Part shown: one piece after another, positions 43,713 through 52,485 of the stretch
Layout of the letters: every line of letters starts with the position of its first letter
How positions within the stretch are numbered: position 1 is the first letter of the stretch
DNA from: VGJW01 sp035286125
GTDB lineage: Bacteria; Cyanobacteriota; Sericytochromatia; S15B-MN24; VGJW01
Length of the DNA: 64,000 bases
Reading direction: 5' to 3'
Assembly (NCBI GenBank): GCA_035286125.1
Contig: JAYKIS010000001.1
Location: 11,821-75,820 of the forward strand
Program-made: the position numbers and the translations under genes
The notes under the pieces: model-generated
Told to the model about the DNA's origin: nothing
The model's database searches: none
What the model saw: only the letters and a program-made list of their open reading frames with translations

Positions 43713-44408
43713 ATGCATGATCTGCCCTTGCTCAAGGCGACCTTCCGGACGTGTGGCCAGCGCCTGCAAAGGACGGAAGTGATTGGCGGTGGTGGCGGCT
43801 GGGAAGACCTCTACACCGTGGTGGACTACGCGGCCTTCGCCTTGTCGCGAGAGCTTCCCGAGCTGCCGTGCCGCGCCGGATGCGCAGGCTGCTGCCGCAG
43901 CAAGGCCCTTTTCCAGGTGACGCGCCGGGAGTGGGCGTTGGTCCTCGAGGCCATTGAGGCGTGGCCGGAAGTGCGCCGGGCCGAGTTGGCGCGTCGGGTC
44001 GTTGCTGCGCACGGGCCCGATCGCGAGGCCCTCGAATCCCTCTCGGCAGCGTGGGAGGAGGCCGGGCTGGGGGCACGCATCCCCGTGCCGGAAACCCTGC
44101 GTGACGGCTGTCCCCTGCTGGGCGACGACGACCTCTGCATGGCCTATGAGGCGCGGCCCCTCGTGTGCCGGGCCTATGGCGCCTTTTCCGTCACCCTCGA
44201 TGATCGGCCCAAGGTGATGATCTGCCGGGAATTCGGCCCGGACTTCCTCCAGGTCCTGCATGACACGGACATGCCCGAACTGCCGTTGCCCGTCTACGAG
44301 CGCTATGTGAGTCGGCTGGGGGCTTTGCAGCCACCCGGTCCGCTTCGCCCCATGGCACTGTGGTTGCTCGAGTGGGCATCGGCCCGGCAGGACGGGCCTC
44401 CGGTCTGA
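43713..44408 (+). CDS. YkgJ-family cysteine-cluster protein
   Basis: 231 residues. The Cys pattern PCRAGCAGCCRSKALFQVT near residue 50 and CPLLGDDDLCMAYEARPLVCRAYG near 135 match the YkgJ zinc- or iron-chelating domain. Members are often described as Fe-S or metal-binding proteins of unknown reaction. There is no signal peptide. GGAGG is about ten bases upstream of the start. It lies between the small membrane protein and the SOS-controlled gene, with no overlap. Confidence 0.85.
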   Translation: MHDLPLLKATFRTCGQRLQRTEVIGGGGGWEDLYTVVDYAAFALSRELPELPCRAGCAGCCRSKALFQVTRREWALVLEAIEAWPEVRRAELARRVVAAHGPDREALESLSAAWEEAGLGARIPVPETLRDGCPLLGDDDLCMAYEARPLVCRAYGAFSVTLDDRPKVMICREFGPDFLQVLHDTDMPELPLPVYERYVSRLGALQPPGPLRPMALWLLEWASARQDGPPV

Positions 44409-44428
44409 GCCCGTCGGTAGTCGAACGC

Positions 44429-44457
44429 TTGACGAACATCCGTTCGATGACTATGCT
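44429..44457 (+). promoter_or_regulatory. Sigma-70-like promoter of the 44490 gene
   Basis: TTGACG (44429-44434) and TATGCT (44452-44457) are separated by exactly 17 bases. This fits a housekeeping promoter with five of six and four of six matches. The predicted start is about 44463, leaving a leader near 27 bases. A LexA-type box lies in the spacer. Confidence 0.65.
44433..44446. promoter_or_regulatory. LexA (SOS) box 1
   Basis: CGAAC-ATCC-GTTCG is a perfect 14-base palindrome of the GAAC-N4-GTTC type recognised by LexA/DinR in Bacillus and mycobacteria. It overlaps the -35 end and spacer of the promoter, so bound repressor would block RNA polymerase. Confidence 0.8.
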
Positions 44458-44460
44458 CCT

Positions 44461-44474
44461 GGAACAAGCGTTCT
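44461..44474. promoter_or_regulatory. LexA (SOS) box 2
   Basis: GGAAC-AAGC-GTTCT has the GAAC-N4-GTTC core. Its centre is 28 bases after that of box 1, almost three helical turns, and it covers the predicted transcription start. Two boxes in one promoter make chance occurrence unlikely. Confidence 0.7.
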
Positions 44475-44489
44475 GAAGCGGGGGCGACC

Positions 44490-44825
44490 ATGAACGGGCA
44501 GGTGCTCTGGGACCGACGGGGGGACGAAGTGCGGATGAGCCGTGAGGCCTTCCGCTTTCTTCAAGAGGTCATTCGGCGGACCTCCGCCAGGGTGGCCGCG
44601 TGTTTGCGCCGATGTCGGATGATCCTCGGGGCTGGCGGCTTGCTGCTCGAATGCGCGCCCGAGGACTTCTTCTTGCTCAACCTGATGCAGGATGGGCTCG
44701 ATGCCGCCGTACAGGCGGTGTTCGGGGGTCATTGCCGCCTCGAACTGGCTCCCGTGGCGCTCGTGCCGGCCCGCCGGGAGCCTTGCGCAGGTCGCTTTTC
44801 CCGCACGGCGCGCCGCGCCGGCTGA
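44490..44825 (+). CDS. SOS-box-controlled small protein, DnaA domain I-like
   Basis: 111 residues, ATG with GGGGGCG upstream. I do not recognise a named family. Residues 20-40 form an amphipathic helix (FRFLQEVIRRTSARVAACLR). Residues 44-88 read as strand, strand, helix, strand: ILGAGGLLLECAPEDFF, then LNLMQDGLDAAVQAVFGG and CRLELAP. This matches the pattern of DnaA domain I (G-x-L-x-h-x-A-P-x-x-F, then helix, then h-G...LxF) and the like-folded DnaX domain. Two LexA-type boxes sit in its promoter, so it should be induced by DNA damage. The C-terminal 20 residues are basic. It ends three bases from scpB, which converges. Confidence 0.7.
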   Translation: MNGQVLWDRRGDEVRMSREAFRFLQEVIRRTSARVAACLRRCRMILGAGGLLLECAPEDFFLLNLMQDGLDAAVQAVFGGHCRLELAPVALVPARREPCAGRFSRTARRAG

Positions 44826-44827
44826 GG

Positions 44828-45424
44828 TCAGGGGGCGTCCGGTGCTTCGGGCGGGGGCTCTTCGGCAATCGGCGCGGCCTCGTCGGGCGTCGGCCAGTGC
44901 AGCACGGTCTGTCCCTGGATCTGCGCGAGCTTGTCCTTGTCTATCCTGAAGTAGTCCCCGAAGCGGGGCCCGAGCTCCAGCAGGGAGCTGTTCCCCTGCG
45001 GCGTCTTGCGGACGAGTCCGCGCTCGACCAGGTCCCGGACATGGTCGTAGGCGCCCGATCCACGCACCTCCACGACATCACGCTGCAGGACCGGCTGGCG
45101 CATCGCGATGAAGGTCAGGGTCTTCAGGACCGCCTGGGCGAGGTCGCTCGGCAACAGGCGATCCACGACCGGCTGGTAAGTGCCCTTGACCTGCATGATC
45201 CAGCCCTCTTCGGATCGGGCGACTTCCAGACCGCTGTCGGCATTGGCCTCGTGCCGTTGCACCAGCGCGACCAGGCCTTCGAGGCAGGCCTTGCGCGAGA
45301 TGTCGAGCAACTCGCACAGCGCTTCGAGCGGCAAGGGCTGGGCCGTCGTGAAGAGCGCGGCCTCGAGCATCGCCTGCAGCGGCCCCTGGCCGTTGGCCGG
45401 CTTAGGCGGCGGCCTCTTGGCCAT
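44828..45424 (-). CDS. scpB: Segregation and condensation protein B
   Basis: 198 residues. Two winged-helix domains: LQAMLEAALFTTAQPLPLEAL at the start and the second around LKTLTFIAMRQPVLQRDVVE and ERGLVRKTPQGNSS. The C-terminus has an acidic Pro/Glu tail. With ScpA it joins the SMC heads in condensin. Its start overlaps the scpA end by 23 bases, as expected for coupled subunits. Confidence 0.93.
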   Translation of the reverse strand: MAKRPPPKPANGQGPLQAMLEAALFTTAQPLPLEALCELLDISRKACLEGLVALVQRHEANADSGLEVARSEEGWIMQVKGTYQPVVDRLLPSDLAQAVLKTLTFIAMRQPVLQRDVVEVRGSGAYDHVRDLVERGLVRKTPQGNSSLLELGPRFGDYFRIDKDKLAQIQGQTVLHWPTPDEAAPIAEEPPPEAPDAP

Positions 45425-46190
45425 GGCTTTCCGGGCGTTCTTCCTGGGCGAGGATGGTCAGGTCGGCGTAGGGTTCCCGCTGCTCGACCTCGACCACGCC
45501 CCAATGGGCGAGGAACATCAGGGCGAGGAAGAGGGATGGTGTTTCCTTGTGGTCCGTGGCGAGACCGCGGAACGAGATTTCCGGTTGCCGCGTGAACTGG
45601 TCGGCGAGTCGCTCGGCCAGACGCTTGGCATCGCCATCGAGGTCCTCGTCATGGACGAGGCCTACGGTCCGGGCCTTGATGTCGGCCCTCCGCATCCGCC
45701 TGAGCGTACCCGGTTTCGCCGGTTCGGGCAGTTCCTCGGCCTCGAGGCGGCGGAGCTCCGCGATGAGCTCGCCCAGCGTCACCTTGCGCCGGCGTGGCTG
45801 GCGGAAGCCCGCGCGCCGCAGCAGGGTCATGTCGATGATGATGGGGCCGTCTCCCTCGCCCTGCTCGAAGGCATCCGTCCCGTCGAACCAGTCGTCGTCA
45901 TCGGCAGGCGGTGCGAGCCAGTTTTCGAGATCGTTGCGAATGGCCTGTGCCTTCAGGCGCAGCATGACCGTAGCGCAATGAAGCGCCTTGCCGCACGAAC
46001 GGAGGTCCTGGCGGTCGGTGGCATCCAGCTTGGCAAGGACCTGATCCGTCGCCGTGATGATATCGACATCCCACGGGTCCAGCTCGCCCCTCTGGGCCAT
46101 GCCCAGCAGGATCTCGATGCCCGGGTTGTCGTCGATACCCCGGGGCTCCTCGGGCAGGGTGCCCGTTTCAGGCGTGAGATCCTCGCTCAT
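45402..46190 (-). CDS. scpA: Segregation and condensation protein A (kleisin)
   Basis: 262 residues. The N-terminal helical domain has PGIEILLGMAQRGELDPWDVDI and LRSCGKALHCATVMLRLKAQ. The C-terminal winged helix has LFLALMFLAHWGVVEVEQREP. An acidic linker (DDDDWFDGTDAFEQGEGDG) and RQPRRRKVTLGELIAELRRLE lie between. It bridges the SMC heads. It is coupled to smc by ATGA and to scpB by overlap. Confidence 0.94.
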   Translation of the reverse strand: MSEDLTPETGTLPEEPRGIDDNPGIEILLGMAQRGELDPWDVDIITATDQVLAKLDATDRQDLRSCGKALHCATVMLRLKAQAIRNDLENWLAPPADDDDWFDGTDAFEQGEGDGPIIIDMTLLRRAGFRQPRRRKVTLGELIAELRRLEAEELPEPAKPGTLRRMRRADIKARTVGLVHDEDLDGDAKRLAERLADQFTRQPEISFRGLATDHKETPSLFLALMFLAHWGVVEVEQREPYADLTILAQEERPESHGQEAAA

Positions 46191-49100
46191 GCGCCGGCCG
46201 CCCGGGTGGTGTCCCAGATGATGCTGCGGACCCGCGTGGTCTTGTCCGATCCCAGGTAGACGCCCACGCCCTGGTCCGAATGGCCGATCATGGGCTTGCG
46301 ATGCGAGATGACGACCATCTGGGCAAGTTCGGACTGCCTTCGCATCATCTGGCCCAGGCGGTCGACGTTGACGCCGTCCAGCGCCTGATCGACCTCGTCA
46401 AGCGCGTAGAAAGGCGCCGGCTGCGTCCGCTGGACCGAGAACAGGAAGGCGAGGGCCGTCAGGGACTTCTGTCCCCCGCTCATCGCGTCAAGACGCGCGA
46501 TGGCGCTGCCCGGGGGCTGGGCCGTGATGATGAGACCTCCCGCGAAGGGGTCTTCCGGACGCTCGAGCGACAATTCCCCGTAGCCCCCGGCCAGTTCCCC
46601 GAAGATCTCGGCAAAGAAGCCGCGTATCTGGTCGAAGGCGGTCATGAAGACGGCGCGCTTCTGGACGGAAATCTCCGCGATACGGTCCTCGATGCCCTGG
46701 CGCTCCGCACGCAGGGCGGCCAGGCGGCCGTCGAGGGAGCGCGCTTCTTCTTCTTCGCGGGCGTACTGCTCCACGGCCAGCTGGTTGACCGGCCCGAGCG
46801 CCGCCAGACGATGCTCGACCTTCTTGCGTGCCACGTCGAGGTCGTGAACGGAGAGCAGGGGCGCTTCCGTCGGCAGGGGAATGTCCTCTTCCCAGAGTTC
46901 GTTCTCGAGACCCTGCCACTGCGTGCGCAACTCGGTCAATCGGCTCTCGCTCTGACGGACGGCATCTTCCAGCAGGCTGATGTCCCGTTCGCGGATGCTG
47001 ACGGTGCTCTCGGCCAGGGTTCGGGCTTCCGTCGCCACATTCCGCGCCTCGACCAATGCCTCGAGACCCTTGCGCGCCTCTTCCCGGGCACGCGTCAACT
47101 CCTCGATGCGCGCTGCCAGCTCGGCAACCTGCTCGTCCGCACGAGCGCAGACAAGGCGTGATGCCTCGGCCTCCTGGCGATTCCGGGCAGCCAGCTCGGC
47201 CTGCTCGGTCGCGGCCTGGCGATTGGCCTCCCGTGCACCTTCGCGGCTTTCCAGCGTCAGGCGCTCCTTCTGGGCCTCGGTCTCGGCATCCTGCTGGGCC
47301 CACTGGGCTTCGCTGGCCTGATGCCGCAATTCCTCCGCCCGGCCGTCGCCCAGGCTGTCGTCCAGATCGGACAGGGCGAGCTCGAGGTTGTTGTAGGTCT
47401 CCTCCAGCGGCAGGCCGGCCTCGATCAGACGCTCGGCCTCGCGACCGAGTTCCGCCATGCGCTTCTGATCGGCCTTGAGTTCCTGATCCAGGCGCTGCAG
47501 TTCCTCGGCGCGGCGCTGCAACTCGTCGTTCAGGGCTGCACGGGTCCGCTCGGCCTGAGCGGCTGTGTCCTCGGCCTCGCGCCTGCGGGCTTCGGCGCGG
47601 CCTTGCCCCGTCAGCATGGCCTGCAGGGCGCCCTGGGTGTTCTGCACCCGCTGCGTGGCGTTGCGCAGGGCGGTCTGACGCTGCTCGTGTTCCTGACGCA
47701 GGTTGGCCAGGAACATCGCGGGCGCCTGCTTCGAGCGACCGACGCTCATGGCGCCCGTCCGCTCCAGAACGTCGCCATCGAGCGTGACCATGCGGTAGCG
47801 GCCGATGTGGGGGCGGGCCGCCGTCATGGTCTCGAAGATCAAGGTCTCGCCCAGCGCCAGCGCGAAGGCGGGGTGATGTTCGGGCGCGAAGGAAATCTTG
47901 TCGATGGCGTACCCGAGGCAGCCCTCGAGGTTGACCCGGGGCAGCTGCCTCGGGGGGGCCAGCTTGTTCAGGGGCAGGCACGTCACGCGGCCGCCCTCCC
48001 GCTGGTGGAGCATGCGACCGATCTGCGCGGCGACGCCGTCGTCCGTGACGACGATGTTGCGCATCCGGCCGCCGGCGGCCTCCTGAAGGGCGCGCGCAAA
48101 GGCGGGATCGGCTTCGCCCAACATGGACAGCGTGCCCAACACGCCCGGCATGCTCTGACCCAGCACGTACTCGACGGCGGGACCCAGGCTGGCTTCCTGC
48201 GCCTGCAACTGGCCCGAGACCTTGGAGGCCTCCTTGTGGGCCGTGCGGAGCGCCTCTTCTGCCGCTTCCAGCGTCTGCTTCAGGCTGGTGACATTCTGAT
48301 GGGCACGTTGCTCGTCGGTGCGCGCCGACTCCGCCTGCTTCGCAGCCTCGGCGGCCTGCGTCGCCAACTGATCTACTTCCTTGCCCAGATCCCGGACCTG
48401 ATCGGCCAGCTCCTTGCGGCGGCCGCGGGCTTCCTCGACGCGATCCTCGACTTGCTGTTGCTCGAACTGGGCCCGCATCTGGCTGACCTGCAGGTCGCTC
48501 ATCTGCTTTTCGGTGGCTTCCTTGCGGGCGACCAGGTCCTGCCGCGCGACGACCAGGTCCTGTCGCCCGGTCATCAGTTGATCGAGTTCGGCCTGAAGGG
48601 TCTCACGGCGCTGTCGGTGGCCTTCTGCCCGGGCTGCCACCTCGGTGATTCGCGCGCGGACCTGGGCCATCTCGTGTTCGAGCGCGGAGCCCTCCGATTC
48701 CAGGTCCCGACGGCGATCGTCGGCCCGGACGGCCAGATGATCGAGCTCTTCCGCGCGACGATGGGCTTCGCGACCCTCGAGACGAAGGCGCTCGCGTTCG
48801 CCCGACGTCTCGAGCAACTGGTCTTCCAAGGCCTGGAAGCGTGCCCCCCCCTCGCGGTGGAGCCGGTCGGCAAGGCGCTGCTCTTCCTCGCGCGCGGCCT
48901 CGAGCGCCGCGACTGCGGTGCGCAGGGCGTCATCGGCCTCGCTGCGGCGCAAGCGTCCCTGCAGGACCGTGCCGTCCTGAAGGTTCACCTGGTGTTGCAG
49001 CTCCCACCAACGGCCGGCCTTGAGGTCGCGATCCATCTGGCGCAGGCGTTCCTGAAGGTCGAGGAACTCGACGGCCTTGTCGCGCTGGCTGCGCAGGGAG

Positions 49101-49714
49101 GCCAGCCGGGCCTGCAGTTCGGAGAGCAGGAAGACGGTGCGATCCTCTTGCTCGGCGACCGTCTGCAGCTCCTTGGCCGCCAGGTCGATGCGGCTGTCGA
49201 AGTCCGCTACTCCGGCGAGGTCGTCGATGATCCGGCGGCGCTCGTGGGGCGTCATCTTGATGATGCCCATGACGTCCATCTGCATCACGACGTTGAAGCC
49301 CTGCGGGCTGATGTGATGTCGACCCAGCAGCTCGTGGATCTCCGACAGGGTCGAGGCCTTGCCGTCAAGGTAATAAGTGTTGTCGGCCGTGGGTTCGCCC
49401 CCGTCAGGGGCCTTTCGCTCGCGCACGCGACGCGCCACCTCAAAGGCCGGAGAGCCGTCCTCGTGGCCGAATCGCACGGTGACGCGCGCCTCGCGGCGGC
49501 TTGAGGCCCCGTTGATGAAGCCCGTGCTGTTGGCTGCGCGAAGCGTGCGGGCATTGCCCAGGCCCAGGCAGAACATCAGCGCGTCGAGAATGTTGCTCTT
49601 GCCGGAGCCGTTGGGGCCGGTGATGGCCGTAAAGCCCGGCAGGAGACGAATCCGCTCCTGCCGGAACGTCTTGAAGTTGTCGATCTCGAGCTCGACGATG
49701 CGCAAGCCGCCCAC
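46187..49714 (-). CDS. smc: Chromosome partition protein SMC
   Basis: 1175 residues from GTG at 49714; a TTG at 49705 starts exactly at the conserved LRIVELEIDNFKTF. Upstream in-frame sequence to 50107 shows no SMC homology. Walker A is ITGPNGSGKSNILDAL. Long coiled-coil arms surround a hinge near 520-640 (GVLGTLSMLGEADPAF and NIVVTDDGVAAQ). The ABC signature MSGGQKSLTALAFLFS and Walker B FYALDEVDQALDGVN are at the end. It compacts and separates chromosomes. The operon is smc-scpA-scpB. Confidence 0.95.
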   Translation of the reverse strand: MGGLRIVELEIDNFKTFRQERIRLLPGFTAITGPNGSGKSNILDALMFCLGLGNARTLRAANSTGFINGASSRREARVTVRFGHEDGSPAFEVARRVRERKAPDGGEPTADNTYYLDGKASTLSEIHELLGRHHISPQGFNVVMQMDVMGIIKMTPHERRRIIDDLAGVADFDSRIDLAAKELQTVAEQEDRTVFLLSELQARLASLRSQRDKAVEFLDLQERLRQMDRDLKAGRWWELQHQVNLQDGTVLQGRLRRSEADDALRTAVAALEAAREEEQRLADRLHREGGARFQALEDQLLETSGERERLRLEGREAHRRAEELDHLAVRADDRRRDLESEGSALEHEMAQVRARITEVAARAEGHRQRRETLQAELDQLMTGRQDLVVARQDLVARKEATEKQMSDLQVSQMRAQFEQQQVEDRVEEARGRRKELADQVRDLGKEVDQLATQAAEAAKQAESARTDEQRAHQNVTSLKQTLEAAEEALRTAHKEASKVSGQLQAQEASLGPAVEYVLGQSMPGVLGTLSMLGEADPAFARALQEAAGGRMRNIVVTDDGVAAQIGRMLHQREGGRVTCLPLNKLAPPRQLPRVNLEGCLGYAIDKISFAPEHHPAFALALGETLIFETMTAARPHIGRYRMVTLDGDVLERTGAMSVGRSKQAPAMFLANLRQEHEQRQTALRNATQRVQNTQGALQAMLTGQGRAEARRREAEDTAAQAERTRAALNDELQRRAEELQRLDQELKADQKRMAELGREAERLIEAGLPLEETYNNLELALSDLDDSLGDGRAEELRHQASEAQWAQQDAETEAQKERLTLESREGAREANRQAATEQAELAARNRQEAEASRLVCARADEQVAELAARIEELTRAREEARKGLEALVEARNVATEARTLAESTVSIRERDISLLEDAVRQSESRLTELRTQWQGLENELWEEDIPLPTEAPLLSVHDLDVARKKVEHRLAALGPVNQLAVEQYAREEEEARSLDGRLAALRAERQGIEDRIAEISVQKRAVFMTAFDQIRGFFAEIFGELAGGYGELSLERPEDPFAGGLIITAQPPGSAIARLDAMSGGQKSLTALAFLFSVQRTQPAPFYALDEVDQALDGVNVDRLGQMMRRQSELAQMVVISHRKPMIGHSDQGVGVYLGSDKTTRVRSIIWDTTRAAGA

Positions 49715-50172
49715 AGCCCGACTGTAGCACGCACGGGCGCGTCCGTCAGGTGATTTGTCGCACGGTCTCCTTGGAGTGTTCGTCTCCAGGGAGACCCGGG
49801 TCCCAAAGAACCGAAGGGCCCACCTTGCGGGGAGCCCTTCTCGATGCCGCCGGGGAGGAGGCCGTTGCCTCGTGGGCCGCCCCTCGCGCGGGGCCCGTTG
49901 GCGTCCTGTCCCGTCGGTCTTCCTGACTGACAAGGGAAGCTTGCTCCGGGCGCGTTTAGGAATCATGGCCATTGTGTCTGAGTGCGCTTTCAAATCGATG
50001 AAATGTCTGTATTTCCCGGCGTTTGCGGCATTCATCAAGGCGTCACGCCGATGTAAGCGGCCCTGAAAGCGTTGGTGGATACACTTCGGATGTGACCGAT
50101 GAACCATGGCTCGGCCATGATTCTGGTAAACTGGTTCGGTCCCTCACCGATGTCTGATGTAAGGAATTGCCC
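49715..50172. other. Divergent non-coding region with hairpins upstream of smc
   Basis: 458 bases with no convincing gene, between the minus-strand smc and a plus-strand small lipoprotein. It contains a long hairpin at 49764-49796, a seven-base inverted repeat at 49813-49840 (GAAGGGC with GCCCTTC) and another GC-rich self-complementary stretch near 49874-49896. Sequence from about 49965 to 50150 is less GC-rich and probably holds promoters. No known structured RNA (RNase P, tmRNA, SRP, riboswitch) was recognised. Confidence 0.55.
49764..49796. repeat. Long hairpin in the smc leader
   Basis: Arms GGTCTCCTTGGAG and CTCCAGGGAGACC pair over 13 positions with one G-U wobble, enclosing a seven-base loop. 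It lies 50 bases before the smc start. No T-run follows in either direction, so it is not a simple terminator. Confidence 0.6.
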
Positions 50173-50334
50173 GTGAAGAAGCTTCTTCCCCTCGCCGCTG
50201 TCCTCGCTGTCCTCGCCGCGTGCAATGGCAACAACGCGACGACCAGCACCCCGACGCCGACGGCCGCGCCGACGGCTGCTCCGACGGCTGCTCCGACCGC
50301 GACGCCGAACGCCAGCCTGGGCGGCGGCAACTAA
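50173..50334 (+). CDS. Tiny Thr/Pro/Ala-rich lipoprotein
   Basis: 53 residues from GTG at 50173 with AAGGAATTG upstream. The start KKLLPLAAVLAVLAAC is a short lipoprotein signal with lipobox LAAC. The mature peptide is a low-complexity repeat of TPTPTAAPTAAPTAAPTATP ending in LGGGN. It would be a surface-anchored disordered peptide. Adjacent to a sugar transferase gene. Such peptides occur in many genomes without known role. Confidence 0.65.
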   Translation: MKKLLPLAAVLAVLAACNGNNATTSTPTPTAAPTAAPTAAPTATPNASLGGGN

Positions 50335-50403
50335 CGTACGCAACGCAGGGCGGCGTCCTGATGCGCGACGCACAGGCGCCGCCCCTATAATTTTCGGAGT
50401 CCA

Positions 50404-51159
50404 ATGCCGAATAGCACTTTACAGACCAGGCCCCCTGTCGGCCGCCCTGCGCATCTCCGGGTTGTCCCCGGTACGGATGGCCTGTCGGCTGGGTTGACGT
50501 GGGAAGGGAGGCTCGCGTCCATCGGTGTGTCGCGCCATCCCTCCCTTGTGGGCGTCGGGGGGGTGGGCAAGCGCCTGATGGACATCCTGGGCGCCGCAGT
50601 GGGCCTGGCCGTGATGTTGCCGGTCTTTGTGGTGGTCTCCCTGGCGGTCCGGTGGGATTCGCCGGGGCCGGTGTTCTTCACGCAGGAGCGCGTGGGCTGG
50701 AACGGCCGGCGCTTTAGAATTCTCAAGTTCCGCACCATGGTCGTCGACGCCGAGGCCATGCGTGCCGCACTTGCGTCCCGCAACGAGATCCCGGACGGGC
50801 CCATCTTCAAGATGAAAGAGGACCCCCGCGTGACGCGCGTGGGTCGCTTCCTCCGGCGTTCCAGCCTCGACGAGTTCCCTCAGCTGTTCAACATCCTGGC
50901 TGGCGACATGTCGCTCGTCGGCCCGCGTCCCCCGCTTCCGGCCGAGGTCGAGGACTACGGCGACAGGGATCTGCTGCGTCTTCTGGTCATGCCCGGTGCG
51001 ACAGGTGCGTGGCAGGTCTCGGATCGCAAGGCCGGTACGAGCTTCCGCGAGATGGTCGATCTGGACCTGCGGTATGCGGCGGAATGGTCGCTGCTGCATG
51101 ACGTGGCCATCCTCTTCCGGACCGTCCTGCTTGTGCTGCGCCTGCAGGGTTCGCGTTGA
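50404..51159 (+). CDS. Polyprenyl-phosphate sugar-1-phosphate transferase
   Basis: 251 residues. After a variable 55-residue N-terminus there is a re-entrant membrane helix (GVGKRLMDILGAAVGLAVML), then the bacterial sugar transferase core: SPGPVFFTQERVGWNGRRF, ILKFRTM and SLDEFPQLFNILAGDMSLVGPRPPLP (split here). It starts polysaccharide repeat units on the lipid carrier. It is the minimal form, without the large N-terminal region of WcaJ or WbaP. It heads an operon with metK and a Wza-like gene, so it belongs to exopolysaccharide export. Confidence 0.92.
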   Translation: MPNSTLQTRPPVGRPAHLRVVPGTDGLSAGLTWEGRLASIGVSRHPSLVGVGGVGKRLMDILGAAVGLAVMLPVFVVVSLAVRWDSPGPVFFTQERVGWNGRRFRILKFRTMVVDAEAMRAALASRNEIPDGPIFKMKEDPRVTRVGRFLRRSSLDEFPQLFNILAGDMSLVGPRPPLPAEVEDYGDRDLLRLLVMPGATGAWQVSDRKAGTSFREMVDLDLRYAAEWSLLHDVAILFRTVLLVLRLQGSR

Positions 51160-51264
51160 CGCTGCCAGCGCGTGCGGGCTACGATCAGCGGCTGCACCTG
51201 TTCCCATTTTCCGGGTCGCCGCGCCGTGCCTGGCGGTCGGGCAATCCCCAGCAGGAGGCCTGAG

Positions 51265-52485
51265 TTGGGCACCCCAAGACGTCGGCTGTTCACTTCCGAG
51301 TCCGTGACCGAGGGTCATCCGGACAAGCTGTGCGACCAGATTTCGGACACCGTGCTCGATGCTGTCCTCGCACATGACCCGATGGGTCGTGTCGCGTGCG
51401 AGACCGTGGCCAATACAGGCTTCATCCTTGTCACGGGGGAGATTTCGACTCAGGCCCGGCTCGACATCCCGGCGCTGGTGCGAGATGTCCTTCGGGATGT
51501 CGGCTACACGGACGCGCGCTACGGCATTGATGCGGCCTCGTGTGCGGTTCTGGTGGCGCTCGATCAGCAGTCGCCCGACATCGCGGCCGCCGTCGATCGC
51601 TCGTGGGAGGTCCGGGGCGGCCTGTCCGAGCGAGAGCGGGATGCTGCCATCGATGCCATCGGCGCCGGGGATCAGGGGCTGGTCTTCGGTTATGCGTGCG
51701 ACGAGACGCCTGATGGCATGCCTTTGCCCATCGATCTGGCCCATCGGCTGGCCATGCGCCTGACCGAGGTGCGCAAGTCGGGCGTGCTGCCTTGGTTGCG
51801 TCCGGACGGCAAGACCCAGGTCACGGTGGCCTATGAGGGCGATCGTCCGGTGGCCGTCGATACCGTCCTGCTTTCGACGCAGCACGACGAAGGCGTGACG
51901 CTGGGCGAGATCGAGGAGGCCGTGCGCACGCACGTCATCGCGCCCGTCGTGCCGGGTGACCTGATGACGGGAGAGACGCGTATCCTCGTCAACCCGTCTG
52001 GGCGCTTCGTCACGGGAGGGCCCCAGGGTGATGCCGGCCTGACGGGACGCAAGATCATTGTCGATACCTACGGCGGTTACGCCCGCCACGGCGGAGGGGC
52101 CTTCTCAGGCAAGGATCCCACCAAGGTGGATCGCTCGGGCGCCTATGCCGCGCGCCACGTGGCGCGCCATGTCGTGGCGGCCGGCCTGGCTCGCCGTTGC
52201 GAGATCCAGGTCAGCTACGCCATCGGCAAGGCCCGTCCTGTCTCGGTGTCGGTCGAGACCTTCGGGACGGCCGTCGTGGACGAGACCCTGATCGAGCGGG
52301 CCTTGGCCGATATCTTCGACCTGCGTCCTGCCGGCATCATCCGTGCCTTTGACCTTCGGCGACCCATCTACCGTCCGACGGCAACCTACGGCCACTTCGG
52401 AGATCGCCCCGGAGACAGGCCCTGGGAGCGTCTGGATCGTCTCGAGGCCCTCAAGGCCAGCGTATCCGGGGCGGTGTCGGCATGA
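51265..52485 (+). CDS. metK: S-adenosylmethionine synthetase
   Basis: 406 residues from TTG at 51265, preceded by AGGAGG. It makes S-adenosylmethionine from ATP and methionine. Motifs are FTSESVTEGHPDKLCDQISD, GAGDQGLVFGYA, VLLSTQHDEGV, and GGAFSGKDPTKVDRS. All ATP and metal sites look intact. An in-frame reading to 51172 lacks homology. No riboswitch was recognised in the 105 bases after the sugar transferase. It sits inside a polysaccharide operon and overlaps the export gene as ATGA. Confidence 0.97.
   Translation: MGTPRRRLFTSESVTEGHPDKLCDQISDTVLDAVLAHDPMGRVACETVANTGFILVTGEISTQARLDIPALVRDVLRDVGYTDARYGIDAASCAVLVALDQQSPDIAAAVDRSWEVRGGLSERERDAAIDAIGAGDQGLVFGYACDETPDGMPLPIDLAHRLAMRLTEVRKSGVLPWLRPDGKTQVTVAYEGDRPVAVDTVLLSTQHDEGVTLGEIEEAVRTHVIAPVVPGDLMTGETRILVNPSGRFVTGGPQGDAGLTGRKIIVDTYGGYARHGGGAFSGKDPTKVDRSGAYAARHVARHVVAAGLARRCEIQVSYAIGKARPVSVSVETFGTAVVDETLIERALADIFDLRPAGIIRAFDLRRPIYRPTATYGHFGDRPGDRPWERLDRLEALKASVSGAVSA

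Noticed and set aside
49715..50107. N-terminal extension of SMC to an ATG at 50107
   Set aside because: The extra 130 residues are low-complexity Arg/Pro/Gly-rich and overlap strong hairpins; SMC homology starts at LRIVELEIDNFKTF.
51160..51264. Possible SAM riboswitch before metK
   Set aside because: The 105-base gap shows no recognisable SAM aptamer core or terminator, and metK is probably read from the upstream gene.
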